From Paenibacillus sp. J5C2022 (GTDB lineage: Bacteria; Bacillota; Bacilli; Paenibacillales; Paenibacillaceae): 64,000 nucleotides of DNA. Positions within the stretch are counted from its first letter, which is position 1, and every line of letters starts with the position of its first letter. Below, piece after piece: positions 7,975 through 18,370 of the stretch. The translations under genes were made by a program, and so were the position numbers. Under the pieces are notes generated by a model. That model did not search any database and was not told where the DNA came from. It was given only the letters and a program-made list of their open reading frames with translations. The stretch lies in assembly GCF_025567625.1 (NCBI RefSeq), contig NZ_JAOQJC010000038.1, positions 1 through 64,000 on the forward strand, given 5' to 3'.

Positions 7975-9552
7975 TTACTTTTTCGTGACGAACTCGTCTT
8001 GCATAATCTGCTCGGCCTTATCGCCGCCGGCCTTGCTCCAGGCCTTGCGAATGTCCTCCATCGCCATATCCGAAGTATATTTGTCTCCGGATACGACCGC
8101 TTTCAACCGTATTTTATCGAGCTCGTTGCCGAAGTCAGCCTTTATTTTCGCCAGCTCCGGATTGATGGATGGGATCGGGAAGTCGGAACGGAACGGCTCC
8201 GCCGTAAAAATGTCATACGCTTGAACCAGCAATTCATTGCGCTCCTGTGTAAGCGGGTCCGGATTTTTCGGAGTCGCCAGCGATTCCACAGTGGGCTGAT
8301 AGTTGTTCGTCAAAATGTAATTGCCCGCATATTTCAGCTCTTTGCTGTTTTTCTCCGCATCGATCGGCACCTTCTGCCCGTTCTCGATTTTGTAATGCAC
8401 GCCCTCAATACCGTATTTGAGCGTTTCCCAGCCTGAATCCAGCATCCAGTCCAGAAATTCAACAGCGGCCTTCGGATTTTTCATCGTCTTGTTGAACATG
8501 AACATCTTGTCGCCGATGCCTTCCGGGGTGCGGGCGTAGCCGTTTTTGCCGAATTCCGTCGATACTGCGGGAACCGGAACGATATGCGCCGCAGGCACGT
8601 TCTGCTTCACTTCGTTATATTTGACCGAATTCCACGCTCCGTACCACATGCCGGCTTTTCCGCTCGACCAGAGCTGCAAGGAACGCTCGAAGGTTTTGTC
8701 CGTCGGGAACTCCTTATCGATCATCCCCTGCTCATACATCGTTTTGAACGTATCCAGAAAGTTTTTGTACCGGTCCAGCGTCGGTCCGTATTTCGCCTTC
8801 CCGTCCTCCGAATACCAGTAGCCCGAATTCGCCTGGAACAAATTCTCGAACATGCCGAAGTTGCGGCTGTCAAACGAAAAAGCGACCGTATCCTTCTTTC
8901 CGTTGCCGTCCGGATCGCGTTCAACGAAGGCTTTGGCAACCTCCAGCAGCTCCTCCACCGTCTCCGGCATGCTTAATTGCAATTGATCCAGCCAATCCTT
9001 GCGGATATACAATCCGGTATCAAGCGAGCTAAGCCGCGTTCGGTTGCTGGTTGCCGCATACATGCTGCCGTCATCGAAGGTGACGTAAGATTTCAACGCC
9101 GGATTGCTCTCCAAAAATGCCTTATAGCTCGTGCTATATTTCTCGATATATTCGTCCAGCGGCTGAATGGCGCCCTGCGTGATCAGCTCTGCCGGATAAT
9201 TGCGTCCCCATTCCCAGATGATGTCCGGCGCGTCGCCTGCCGCCAGCAAGGAATTGAGCTTTTGCGTCCGAGCCCCGTTTCCCGTAAGCGGGATCGACAC
9301 CCACTTCACTTTGACCGGCGAGTTTTCATTGATCCACTTGGTCCAGCGATTCTCGATGAACGTGCCTTCCTCGCTTGGCACCTGTCCGCTCTCATATACC
9401 TGGATCGTCAGCTCCTTGGGAAGCTTGTCGTACGGATCGGCCGTCGTTGCGGCCACTTGCTCCTTCTGCTTCGTCTCATTGTCCCCGCAGCCTGCTGCTG
9501 CCATCGCTACCAATGTCATGGCGATTGTCAGCGCGAACCATTTTTTTCTCAT
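7975..9552 (-). CDS. Extracellular solute-binding lipoprotein of a carbohydrate ABC importer (LipO/LplA type)
   Basis: 525 aa from ATG 9552. The signal peptide ends in a lipobox with Cys22 (MAAAGCG), so the protein is lipid-anchored outside the membrane. Family 1 solute-binding features are visible (AAGDAPDIIWEW, RKDWLDQL, DPDGNGKKDT). The D-x-D-x-N-G-x-x-D loop is common in oligosaccharide-binding proteins of this order. It should capture glycan fragments released by the lyases encoded at 13927-19417. A TTG 24 nt upstream (9576) opens the same frame but has no suitable ribosome site. Confidence 0.92.
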   Translation of the reverse strand: MRKKWFALTIAMTLVAMAAAGCGDNETKQKEQVAATTADPYDKLPKELTIQVYESGQVPSEEGTFIENRWTKWINENSPVKVKWVSIPLTGNGARTQKLNSLLAAGDAPDIIWEWGRNYPAELITQGAIQPLDEYIEKYSTSYKAFLESNPALKSYVTFDDGSMYAATSNRTRLSSLDTGLYIRKDWLDQLQLSMPETVEELLEVAKAFVERDPDGNGKKDTVAFSFDSRNFGMFENLFQANSGYWYSEDGKAKYGPTLDRYKNFLDTFKTMYEQGMIDKEFPTDKTFERSLQLWSSGKAGMWYGAWNSVKYNEVKQNVPAAHIVPVPAVSTEFGKNGYARTPEGIGDKMFMFNKTMKNPKAAVEFLDWMLDSGWETLKYGIEGVHYKIENGQKVPIDAEKNSKELKYAGNYILTNNYQPTVESLATPKNPDPLTQERNELLVQAYDIFTAEPFRSDFPIPSINPELAKIKADFGNELDKIRLKAVVSGDKYTSDMAMEDIRKAWSKAGGDKAEQIMQDEFVTKK

Positions 9553-9604
9553 ATCCGATGACGCCCCTTTGCTCAATGGTATTGTTTGTCCCGTGCCTGT
9601 TCGT

Positions 9605-10507
9605 TCAGCCCTTTATCGAGCCGATCAGTACGCCTTTCACGAAGTGCTTCTGCAGAAACGGATAGACGAGCAGAATCGGCATCGTCGATACGACGATCGC
9701 CGCCGCCTTGACCGCTTCCGGCGTTAAAATTTCCACATCGAGTACTTTCATCCCCGTTGAATCCTGCAGCAGCTCGTTCAAATTAAGCAGCATCGAATAC
9801 AGCTTGACCATCAGCGTCGCTTTGGCCGGATCGTTAATGTAGAGAAGCACGCCAAAGTAAGAATTCCACCAGCCGACCGCATAGAATAGCGAGATCGCGG
9901 CCAGCATCGGCTTCGCCAGCGGCAATATAATCCGGAGCAGAATAACGGGATCGCTGGCGCCGTCAATCGCGGCCGATTCCTCCAGTTCCTGAGGCAGCGA
10001 TTCGAAATAAGTCTTCATAACGAGCAGATTATAGGTGCTGATCATGCCGGGAAGCCATAGCGCCCAGTAGTCCCCCATCAATCCCAGGTATTTGACCAGC
10101 AGGAAGCTTGGAATAAGTCCGGCGGAGAACAGCATCGTAAATACGATTGCCATGAGCACCTGGGAGCGGAAGAGCAGACGCTTCTTCGATAACGGATATG
10201 CCGCAAGCGAAGTCGCCACAATGTTCAACACCGTCCCGACCAGCGTCAGAATAACGGAATTCTGAAAAGCGGCAAACATGCTCCCTTCGCGGAATATTTG
10301 CACATAGCTGCGCACATTGAATTCAACCGGCCATAGCAGCACTTCTCCGGATACGATCGCCCTTGAGCTGCTTAACGAGCTTGCGGCAATATTGATCAGC
10401 GGAAACAGCATGGTGACGGCGATCGCGGCGAGAAAAACGTACAGCATGCCGTAGGCAAGCTTGACCGGCAACGGCTCCTTCCATCTTTTCATCGTGGTAT
10501 TCACCAT
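9605..10507 (-). CDS. Carbohydrate ABC transporter permease (LplC/MalG type)
   Basis: 300 aa with about six membrane segments. The EAA loop reads EESAAIDGASDPVILLRIILP, and the protein ends FVKGVLIGSIKG as usual for LplC-like permeases. The start at ATG 10507 overlaps the stop of the first permease by seven bases; an ATG at 10492 is an alternative. It forms the channel with the 10501-11409 permease. No ATPase gene is in this operon, so a shared MsmX-type ATPase must energise it (established for Bacillus systems, inferred here). Confidence 0.92.
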   Translation of the reverse strand: MVNTTMKRWKEPLPVKLAYGMLYVFLAAIAVTMLFPLINIAASSLSSSRAIVSGEVLLWPVEFNVRSYVQIFREGSMFAAFQNSVILTLVGTVLNIVATSLAAYPLSKKRLLFRSQVLMAIVFTMLFSAGLIPSFLLVKYLGLMGDYWALWLPGMISTYNLLVMKTYFESLPQELEESAAIDGASDPVILLRIILPLAKPMLAAISLFYAVGWWNSYFGVLLYINDPAKATLMVKLYSMLLNLNELLQDSTGMKVLDVEILTPEAVKAAAIVVSTMPILLVYPFLQKHFVKGVLIGSIKG

Positions 10508-11409
10508 ATCCCCTGCTCTCCAAGCGCTTTCACGATTTTGTTCACCGTCATAACCAGAATGAATCCGACAAGCGACTGAAACAGCCCCAGCGCGGTAGTA
10601 TAACTGTAATTCATCGACAGAATCCCCTGTTTGTACACGTAGGTGCTGATTACCTCCGCCACATCCAGCACGAGATCGTTCTGCATGGCGTACACATGCT
10701 CGAAGCCGATGCTGAGGAAATGGCCGACGTTCAGGATCAGCAGAAGCGCGATGATGCTGCGGATGCCCGGAAGCGTAATATGCCATATCTGGCGCAGCTT
10801 CCTCGCTCCGTCTATACGGGCCGCTTCATACAACTGCGGATCAATATTGGACATGGCCGCCAAGTACAGGATTGTCCCCCAGCCAGCCCCCTGCCAAATA
10901 CCAGACAACACATAAACGATGGGCCACCAAAACGGGCTTATCATAAAATAAGTCGGCTCTATGCCAAAAACCCGATTCAGCAAAAAATTGACGATTCCCG
11001 TACTCGGCGATAACACGGCTATAACCATCCCGCTCAGTATGACCCATGAAATAAAATGAGGGATGTACAGGATGCTTTGAATCGTCCTTTTGTACAGGTT
11101 GTGCCGCACCTCATTAAGCAGCAAGGCAAGCGCGATCGGCGCCGGGAACCCGAAGACGAGCCCGTACAGATTGAGCAGCAGCGTGTTTTTCAGCACCAGA
11201 TAAAATTCACTGCTTGCGAACAGCTCCTTATAGTACTTCAAGCCGACCCATTCGCTGCCCAAGAAGCCTTTGTTGATTTTGTAATCCTTGAAGGCGATAA
11301 TCTCCCCCGATAACGGAAGGTACTTAAAAATCAGATAATAGGCGATAACCGGCAGCAGGAACAAATACAAATACCGGTCACGTCGGATGTGCTTCCATGC
11401 CCTGCTCAA
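10501..11409 (-). CDS. Carbohydrate ABC transporter permease (LplB type)
   Basis: 302 aa, six predicted membrane helices beginning at YLYLFLLPVIAYYLIF. The cytoplasmic EAA motif is EAARIDGARKLRQIWHITLP. It partners the LplC-type permease encoded next. The apparent start is TTG at 11409, preceded by AAAGGG with about nine bases of spacing; no ATG fits better. The 148 bp separating it from the upstream sensor gene may hold a promoter, but I see no convincing -35/-10 pair. Confidence 0.92.
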   Translation of the reverse strand: MSRAWKHIRRDRYLYLFLLPVIAYYLIFKYLPLSGEIIAFKDYKINKGFLGSEWVGLKYYKELFASSEFYLVLKNTLLLNLYGLVFGFPAPIALALLLNEVRHNLYKRTIQSILYIPHFISWVILSGMVIAVLSPSTGIVNFLLNRVFGIEPTYFMISPFWWPIVYVLSGIWQGAGWGTILYLAAMSNIDPQLYEAARIDGARKLRQIWHITLPGIRSIIALLLILNVGHFLSIGFEHVYAMQNDLVLDVAEVISTYVYKQGILSMNYSYTTALGLFQSLVGFILVMTVNKIVKALGEQGIW

Positions 11410-11556
11410 TTCCGATCACCCTTTCTTTGCTCATCGTCGTCCGCCTCCCCTCTTTCCTCGATTTCAATTGCAATCGTAAGCGAACTGCCCGCTCTCCGGC
11501 TATCCGCATTTATTTGCATCATCGTCGTTTGTTCATATCGAGCGGCCTGCATTTTT

Positions 11557-13899
11557 TCATGCGCCGTTTTTATCCTTTTCAATGACCTGATTCCGATATT
11601 CCCCGGGCGTCACGCCTTTATGTTTCTTGAATATGCGGATAAAGCTGTACGCATTGTTGTAACCGACCGCCTCCGCAATTTCCTGGATGCTGAGGCGGCT
11701 TTCGCGCAGCAGCGACTCCGCTTTGCCCATGCGCAGCTGGAATAAATAATTGACGAAATTGCTGCCTGCATGCTCCTTGAACAGTTTGCTTAAATAAGGC
11801 ACGCTGATGCGGAACTCGTCCGCCAGCAAGTTCAATGAAAGCTCGCTTTCCTGAAAGTGGTTGTCGACGTATTGCCGGATAACTTCGATCAAATCGTTTT
11901 TCGTCCTTGCCGTTTTTTTGTCCGCCAGTTGTTCGCTTAGCGCCATGAGCAACCGCAGCAGGCAGCCCTCCAGTTCAACCGCATCCTTGCACAGCATAAG
12001 CTGCTGAATCGGCTGATCGCCTGGACGGAAAATGCTCTTCGCCTCGATGCCCGCCGCGGCTGCCGCTTCCGCCGCTTTCATCAGTATGTGCAGGCAGCTT
12101 TGCTTCAGCATATCGGGAGAGCAATTCCGAAGAATATTGCTGCGGAAAGCGGCATGCAGCGTCTCGCGCAACTGCTCCATATCGCCTTTTTTCACGGCAT
12201 CCATAACCTTCTCAGCGCCTGTCGCGAACAGGAGCGCTTCGTCGCCCTCCGCTTCCCGAACATCTTCATACGAGATAACGGTGCCGCTCCCCATAATCAT
12301 TCTGTAGCTCAGCGCCTCAAGCGACTCGAGATACGATCTGTGAACGCCGTCCAGCCGCGAATACGGCTTCCCGACACCGATCGTCACTGTCTGATTGACA
12401 TACTGAGGCACCTGATCCTTGATCAGCTCCGCTACAGCGTAAGCCGTAATCGCATTATCCCGTTCATCGTCAGCCTCAAAGCTCAAAATGCAGGTGCAGC
12501 TGTCCGGCGACAGCTGAATGGAAACGCCTTTGCATTCCGCATTGATCAATTCCTCCGCCATGTTGCCGATGCCGTAAAGATACAGCAGTTTATCCTTCGG
12601 ATTCACAGAGAGGTCCGAAGGCTCCATTTCGATCGTCATTACGATAAAATTTCGCGGGTACAAGTTGATGTCCAGCATTTTGAAATACGACTTCTCCTGC
12701 TCGTAATCGTAACGGTGTGACATGACGATCTCCATCAAATACCGCCATCTGACAGCCTGCTTGCTGTCCCTGAGCTGTTCCTGCAGCTGCTGATGGTCGT
12801 CGAGCACCTGATGAAACGCCTGCTCCAGATTGCCAAGGCTGAAGTCCGGACGGCGTCCCGATGCGGGCGGCTGCAGCTTGAGCCGACTTCTGAACGTTTG
12901 CATGAAGCTGTCGACTGGCCTTAACGTCCATCGCCCCAGCATGGGAATAACGACTAGAGAGACGATGCCCATCACAACAGCGATAGCGGCCAAAATATTG
13001 CGCAATGTCACGAACGGCCCGTTCAGACTGTCTACCGGAATCGTTCTGACGATCGTCCAGCCCGTCTGCTCCGAGCGCAAATAAAACACAAAGCTATTGG
13101 AACCGTTTACATTTTGCTTCATAGCGCCCTCGTCTGGTCCGCTTACAATATCCGCAACATAAGGGTCTTGAAGCTTTTGATTCAGCAGCTTTTTGTCACC
13201 GTGTATGACGACCTTGCCTTCCGCATTCAGAACATATAAGGTCCCTGATTGCAGCTGACGGTTATCTGTCATGCTCTCGTAAAGCAAGTTTTCGTCGATG
13301 TTGGCGACAACGGCTCCCGTACGGGTTCCTGGCACGCTAAGAATCGGATAAGTGCGGACGAGCGTAATCATATCCTTGAAATTGCGGGACTGGTCGTTAT
13401 TTTCACTGAACTCGACTCTCCTCGCAGGAAGCAGAACGGAATACTCTTCCCGTTCGCGAAATTCGTCCAGCCATCCCATGTCGAAGAAAGCCTCCTCCTT
13501 ATAAATGGTATTATCCGTCATCATTTTACGCTCGGAAAGCGAGTATAAGTAAACGGAGTAAATATTCGGGTTGGCGAAGGTCATCGATTTCATGGCGTTG
13601 CTGAGCGCATCGAATTCACTGTACCTTTGCTCCTCGCTTTCGTACTGATCTTCGACGAAGTTTTTGACGGCGGGCAGCTCGGCCAACTCCAGCGTCGATT
13701 GACTGACGTCCTTCAGCGATTGCTCCAGCTTGTGGGACATTTGCTCCAGAAGCGACAGGTTGGACACTTTGAGCGATTGCTCCAGCTGACGAATCGAGTT
13801 CCAATAGGAAAGTGCGGCAATTGTTGCGATAATCGTGAGGAAAAAGACGATATAAACGACGACAACCTTCTTGTAGCTGCGATAAGCAAATGGCGGCAT
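11557..13899 (-). CDS. Membrane-anchored AraC-family transcriptional regulator (YesN-like sensor)
   Basis: 780 aa. One helix lies at about 12-32, then an extracellular sensor region of about 260 residues (dCache-like, inferred), a second helix near 300-322, a cytoplasmic linker region with weak GGDEF-like spacing, and a C-terminal double helix-turn-helix (about 675-775) with the AraC signature AVGYNNAYSFIRIFKKHKG. It likely senses an extracellular sugar and activates the importer operon directly downstream. It starts 28 bp after the beta-helix gene stop (TGGAG seven bases before ATG), so the two may share a transcript. Confidence 0.9.
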   Translation of the reverse strand: MPPFAYRSYKKVVVVYIVFFLTIIATIAALSYWNSIRQLEQSLKVSNLSLLEQMSHKLEQSLKDVSQSTLELAELPAVKNFVEDQYESEEQRYSEFDALSNAMKSMTFANPNIYSVYLYSLSERKMMTDNTIYKEEAFFDMGWLDEFREREEYSVLLPARRVEFSENNDQSRNFKDMITLVRTYPILSVPGTRTGAVVANIDENLLYESMTDNRQLQSGTLYVLNAEGKVVIHGDKKLLNQKLQDPYVADIVSGPDEGAMKQNVNGSNSFVFYLRSEQTGWTIVRTIPVDSLNGPFVTLRNILAAIAVVMGIVSLVVIPMLGRWTLRPVDSFMQTFRSRLKLQPPASGRRPDFSLGNLEQAFHQVLDDHQQLQEQLRDSKQAVRWRYLMEIVMSHRYDYEQEKSYFKMLDINLYPRNFIVMTIEMEPSDLSVNPKDKLLYLYGIGNMAEELINAECKGVSIQLSPDSCTCILSFEADDERDNAITAYAVAELIKDQVPQYVNQTVTIGVGKPYSRLDGVHRSYLESLEALSYRMIMGSGTVISYEDVREAEGDEALLFATGAEKVMDAVKKGDMEQLRETLHAAFRSNILRNCSPDMLKQSCLHILMKAAEAAAAAGIEAKSIFRPGDQPIQQLMLCKDAVELEGCLLRLLMALSEQLADKKTARTKNDLIEVIRQYVDNHFQESELSLNLLADEFRISVPYLSKLFKEHAGSNFVNYLFQLRMGKAESLLRESRLSIQEIAEAVGYNNAYSFIRIFKKHKGVTPGEYRNQVIEKDKNGA

Positions 13900-13926
13900 A
13901 ACGACGCTCCATTCTGTTATGATTTA

Positions 13927-15495
13927 CTAACCGATATCCGCTCTTACCGCTGCACCGGTCGCTCCGTTCGAGCGGGTCGTAATGACGAAGCTGCCTTTGT
14001 CTACTTGGCTGATAAATGCGCCGGCATCGAGCCCTTCTCCATTCACCGGCTGAAGCGTCAGCTTGCTAGCAGCCGTTACATTGAGGTTGGCTACCGTAAC
14101 GGTACCGCCCGCTCCCAGTCCCGCCACGCTTATCGTCTGGGTCATCGGATCGTCCGCCAGCCGGACGTTGGTCAATAAGGCTTCCGTCGTACCGCCTTGG
14201 TTGAACCTGTGCGTATTTCCCCGGAAATCGCATGACGTTGCCTGAAGCTTCGTATTCCAGGCCGTTAAGCCGAAGACGCCGCACCCTATGGCCACGCACC
14301 CGGTCAATGAAGCGTCGACTGCATTGTCCGACACGTTGAAGCCATGCCTGTACGCGCCGATAGCGCGGCAGTTGACCAGCGCGACAGACTGTGAGCCCGC
14401 TACAATATTGAAGCCGTTGGCGACGTTCGTGGCCGACGTTGTCATGTGCCCGGCATTGATCGAGATGCAATTGACTACCGTCGTATAATGCGCCGGGACG
14501 CCGGCATGACCGAAATTGAACCCGTTGAAATACTTATTGTCCTTGACTATGCAATCAGATACGACAGAGTGGGTGGAATCAATCGATATCCCGGAAGCGC
14601 CGGCGTCGATTACGCGAACATTGCAGATCATATTGCGCGTTCCGCTTATTTGCAAGCCGGACCAGCTGTCCGCCCCACCGATCGCATTCAAGCCTTCGAT
14701 GTTGGAATCGCTGCAATTTTGCAGCCATAAGGCTTCCCTGCCGTAGTCTTCAAGCCTGCTTATATTTAGGGTTACGAATTCGCTGTTCTTGACATACACG
14801 CAAGCCGTCGTCATATTGGAAGCGAGCGCAACTGGGAAATAGTTGCCTCTGATCACTCCTGCGGCTTGGACAGAAATATGGCTGCACTTGACGAAATCGA
14901 GCAGCCCGACCTTGTTCTCCACTTGCGTTTGCCCGCTTTTGTTGCCGTCTATCATACCGCCGACCGTTATTCGAATATGGTCATTGCCTTGCGTTTGATC
15001 CGCGTTGCGAATGATGGCTCCGGAAGTGCCCGCTTTTTTGAACAGTGTCCCATCCACTTTGAAATGAGTGCTGCTCGGGAGCAGCAGCGTTGATACGATG
15101 CATGTCAAATGCCCGGGCACACATACAGTTTTGCCGGCGGCGCTGTCGATTGCCAGTTGAATAGCTGTGGTATCGTCCGTCACTCCGTCGCCGACGGCGC
15201 CAAAATCCTCAACGCTGCACTCGCTTGCCGCCGACAGCCGTTTTTTCATGTCCACCTTGTCACGGTCGCTGTCTTTTTTCCTTTCGCCGCTCTCTCCGGA
15301 TACCGCCTCCGTGATTGTTGCAGCATATGATCGATCCGGCCATAATGCGGAGGCCGCCATCACTACACCTGCCGTCCCGAGCGACGCCAGCAGCGCCCTT
15401 CTGCTGATCGTTTTTCCCGAACCGACGCGATTATCCTCCAGTCCCGGCTCTTCCCGCTTCGCTTCCTTTGACTGCTCCCATTCCTTGTTCCGCAT
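13927..15495 (-). CDS. Tat-exported right-handed beta-helix protein (pectate lyase 3/polygalacturonase-like)
   Basis: 522 aa. A twin-arginine signal SRRALLASLG follows a long N-terminal region (about 30 residues), with a probable cleavage after SYA. The mature protein opens with VEDFGAVGDGVTDDTTAIQ, the standard start of pectate-lyase-3/rhamnogalacturonan-degrading beta-helix proteins. Many short parallel-beta-helix coils follow (SDNAVDASLTGCVAIGCG and similar). It is probably a secreted polysaccharide lyase or hydrolase; the catalytic residues cannot be assigned by eye. The start at 15495 is supported by GAAGGAGAG; the open frame to 15555 is not. Confidence 0.85.
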   Translation of the reverse strand: MRNKEWEQSKEAKREEPGLEDNRVGSGKTISRRALLASLGTAGVVMAASALWPDRSYAATITEAVSGESGERKKDSDRDKVDMKKRLSAASECSVEDFGAVGDGVTDDTTAIQLAIDSAAGKTVCVPGHLTCIVSTLLLPSSTHFKVDGTLFKKAGTSGAIIRNADQTQGNDHIRITVGGMIDGNKSGQTQVENKVGLLDFVKCSHISVQAAGVIRGNYFPVALASNMTTACVYVKNSEFVTLNISRLEDYGREALWLQNCSDSNIEGLNAIGGADSWSGLQISGTRNMICNVRVIDAGASGISIDSTHSVVSDCIVKDNKYFNGFNFGHAGVPAHYTTVVNCISINAGHMTTSATNVANGFNIVAGSQSVALVNCRAIGAYRHGFNVSDNAVDASLTGCVAIGCGVFGLTAWNTKLQATSCDFRGNTHRFNQGGTTEALLTNVRLADDPMTQTISVAGLGAGGTVTVANLNVTAASKLTLQPVNGEGLDAGAFISQVDKGSFVITTRSNGATGAAVRADIG

Positions 15496-15600
15496 AACGA
15501 TCTCTCCTTCGTATTTATTTGTGAATCTCCATAATTGTAAGCCCTTCCATTTCAAAGTGACTATCCTTTCTTTTTCATTTCATGCGCCATTTTTCTTGTA

Positions 15601-15642
15601 AAAACAGCAAAAAGCCCGCGGTTCCGCTGGAATCCGCAGGCT
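15601..15642 (-). terminator. Rho-independent terminator after the heparinase genes
   Basis: On the minus strand a GC-rich stem (AGCCTGCGGATTCC / GGAACCGCGGGCT with one bulge, loop AGC) is followed by TTTTTGCTGTTTTT. It separates the heparinase II/III genes from the beta-helix gene. Confidence 0.85.
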
Positions 15643-15678
15643 GGCTTGCAAGGAGCCGAATTGTTGCTACAGCTCGGT

Positions 15679-18345
15679 TTATTCTTCTTTCCATTCTTCT
15701 ATGAGAATTTGAGCGTCTTGTGCCAGCTCTTCTCTCACCTCTTCCGTGACCAAATGCTGCAATCCGTTGTTGGTCAAATGCCGGAGAAAGTCCTCCATAT
15801 GTTTGATCGCTTGCTTGGTGCGCTCGCCTTGTCTATGGTGCTCCGCCTGATCCAATCGATTGCCCAATTGTTGATGCAGTGGATCGTGCAAGTCGCCGGA
15901 AGTTTTATAACGATTGAGCGCTTCGCGCATGGACGCAATGCTGAGGACTTGTTCCGCCAGGTTGGATTTGGCGGTAAATGCAATCGTGTGATCACCTCTC
16001 TGTATTTCCACCGATGGCGCATCCCCCGCATCATCCAACGAAATTTGGTGCCGGCTGCCGTCCTCGAATACTATGACAAGGTCTTTGCCGCCGTTATCCA
16101 GCTCCAAAGCCAACTGATCCGGTTGGGACATAGGCGAAATGACAGTGAAAAACCGTACATCGGTTCCATTTACCGTATACTGCTGTGTCGGTGTAGGCGT
16201 ATTATGCTCCAACCAGCCCCGCATTTCCTTTTCCCTGCCTGTTCCGTTTAGTTCCGCACCCAGATCGACATTGCCAGGGTTAAGACCCTCTACTATAGCG
16301 GAGTCGAATGGCGCTGCGGAGATTCCCTTCATGACCGCTTCAGCAGAGCCAATGCTCCAATGCATGCCGTCCGCCAATTCTACCGCCTCGGCTGTTACGG
16401 AAGGGCTGTTCTGCTGATAATATCCGACCGGCGTGTGAAACAACAGCTCATACTGATGCTCTTGCTGATCCAGCGCCTTGAAATCGTCGATAAGGACAGC
16501 ATATGCATCCTTTAAGTAAATGACGCTTCTTGTATGCTCAACCTCCACATCGGCCGTTTCCAAGATGCTGCCATACCCTGCCGTTCCGTAGGGCTTGTCA
16601 TACGTGGCGGAAGCAAATGATACGCCTTCCCCGTCATAGTAAAAATAATCGGCCAGCCTTCTTAATATGTTCATCGGAGTGCTTGTTCTTCTTGCCTGGC
16701 CATAACCGTCCACCAGGGCGCTGTTGCTACCTCTCGTATTGGTCACGTACCATCTCGCTGCGCTTTTGTCATACAAGTGCTTTCCCGCATTCACAAGAAG
16801 GGGATAGCCATTGCTGTACAATTGTACATCCAGTTTATTTTGGAAGGAGTGCCAGCCGGTAGATCCAGTAGGGCCGGCCGTAAAGTGCAAGTAATCATCA
16901 TTCAGTTCCCATCCTGAGCGCATCGTAATATTGCCCGCGTTTCTCAAGTGATAGAAATCGAAATCGGGACGCTGCCCCTCCGCTCCCCCTGTGGCCACCC
17001 ATCTGAAGTCCTCCCGTTCCGGAAAGATGTCGAGAGCATTGGCAAAAATCTCACGCAAACTGCTCCCCGCAAACTTGCTCAATGTCGCTTCATTGCCTGT
17101 CGGCATGCCTCCATTCGGAGCTGTAATGGCAAGGAAGGCGGAATATTGCCTCTCTATGCTCTCCTCCAGCTGTTCCCACGTCTCACCCCGCAATTTCCCG
17201 TCCCTTACCCCCTTTATGAAAGCCGTGTATCTATTCAAAACAGAGATATGGTACGTCGGAGAGAGCTCATTCAGCGCTCCATCGGGAAGCACCTGACCGT
17301 CAATCGCCCTTGTCAGACGCTTGGCTGCCAATTCGGCCATTTCCTGTTGCACTGTAATTTCCGGGAAGTAAGTCGCTGTATACAGCATGCCTCCCGCTTC
17401 ATAACTCCCCCAATTGCTGCCCTCGGTATAATGATGCGGGAAGGCCAGCCATGTCGCCTGATCGACGAGCGAACGCGTCAACAGATCGTTTAATTCCGCA
17501 TCATACCATTCGGAGTGCTTGAAATAATAAATGGTCTCGACCCATTTTTGGAGTCTCACCCCTACCTCGATCGTTCTCCACGAAGCCGAAGTCCCGATCA
17601 TTTGACTGCCGTTGTCATCCCTATAGCCGTAGCTGAACGGGTCCTCCTCGTCTCTGATCAGCCCTCCCGGAACAGAATTATAGTTGACAAAGGATTTATT
17701 CGCATCGTGAAAATCGTAACCGACACTCCTCACTCCGGGAATTTGGGTCGCAATCCAGCTTTTCATCTGATCCGCCAGCTCTTCCCCGTACTCATTCCCA
17801 TCCTGAAGCAACGAAGCCATGGCCATGCTCATCCAGGAGGCATGATTGTGCAATGTCCATAACCACCCGTTATCGAGGGGAACTTCTTCGTCATAGTAGG
17901 TGGGATTATAATTCCAATCGATCTCATCAGGGAAGTAGTATTCATAGCCGCTTCGAATATGCCCCCGGTTCAGCCCTCTGTTCGCGGAGGAATAATTAAT
18001 ATCGCCCGCTGTCAATTGATCGGGAGACTTTAGATCGGACAACATCAATAGCCGATCATCCCGATTGACGATATAATGATGCCATTTTTCCTTCGCCCCC
18101 TGCGCATCCCCGGATTGATACGTTTCTACGATGTCTGCGATTTCTGCATTGTAAGTCGGGTCCAGCAACTTCCCGTAGAACTCGTCTTCACTCACGATAG
18201 GACCGGCTTCAAGATTGCTGTGCGGATAAACATCCAATGCGGCAAGCCGCGCCTCATATCTGTATTCATAGGCGAATGCCCTTGCCGGCATCCCGATAAG
18301 CACCATCATCATCAATAAAGAGACAGTTATTTTGATCGATCTCAT
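15679..18345 (-). CDS. Secreted heparinase II/III-family polysaccharide lyase
   Basis: 888 aa with a Sec signal peptide (LLMMMVLIGMPARAFA). The N-terminal half is an alpha/alpha toroid (LSPTYHISVLNRY carries the conserved Asn-Tyr-His region). The following beta-sandwich contains GSTGWHSFQNKLDVQLY and LLVNAGKHLYD. A helical tail of about 90 residues at the C-terminus resembles FIVAR-like modules. The family cleaves uronate-containing polysaccharides by beta-elimination. GAAGGG precedes the ATG. It is the complete member of a tandem pair with the truncated gene at 18371-19417. Exact substrate (heparin-like, alginate, other) cannot be told. Confidence 0.85.
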   Translation of the reverse strand: MRSIKITVSLLMMMVLIGMPARAFAYEYRYEARLAALDVYPHSNLEAGPIVSEDEFYGKLLDPTYNAEIADIVETYQSGDAQGAKEKWHHYIVNRDDRLLMLSDLKSPDQLTAGDINYSSANRGLNRGHIRSGYEYYFPDEIDWNYNPTYYDEEVPLDNGWLWTLHNHASWMSMAMASLLQDGNEYGEELADQMKSWIATQIPGVRSVGYDFHDANKSFVNYNSVPGGLIRDEEDPFSYGYRDDNGSQMIGTSASWRTIEVGVRLQKWVETIYYFKHSEWYDAELNDLLTRSLVDQATWLAFPHHYTEGSNWGSYEAGGMLYTATYFPEITVQQEMAELAAKRLTRAIDGQVLPDGALNELSPTYHISVLNRYTAFIKGVRDGKLRGETWEQLEESIERQYSAFLAITAPNGGMPTGNEATLSKFAGSSLREIFANALDIFPEREDFRWVATGGAEGQRPDFDFYHLRNAGNITMRSGWELNDDYLHFTAGPTGSTGWHSFQNKLDVQLYSNGYPLLVNAGKHLYDKSAARWYVTNTRGSNSALVDGYGQARRTSTPMNILRRLADYFYYDGEGVSFASATYDKPYGTAGYGSILETADVEVEHTRSVIYLKDAYAVLIDDFKALDQQEHQYELLFHTPVGYYQQNSPSVTAEAVELADGMHWSIGSAEAVMKGISAAPFDSAIVEGLNPGNVDLGAELNGTGREKEMRGWLEHNTPTPTQQYTVNGTDVRFFTVISPMSQPDQLALELDNGGKDLVIVFEDGSRHQISLDDAGDAPSVEIQRGDHTIAFTAKSNLAEQVLSIASMREALNRYKTSGDLHDPLHQQLGNRLDQAEHHRQGERTKQAIKHMEDFLRHLTNNGLQHLVTEEVREELAQDAQILIEEWKEE

Positions 18346-18370
18346 CGTTCACCCTTCTTTCTTTATATAT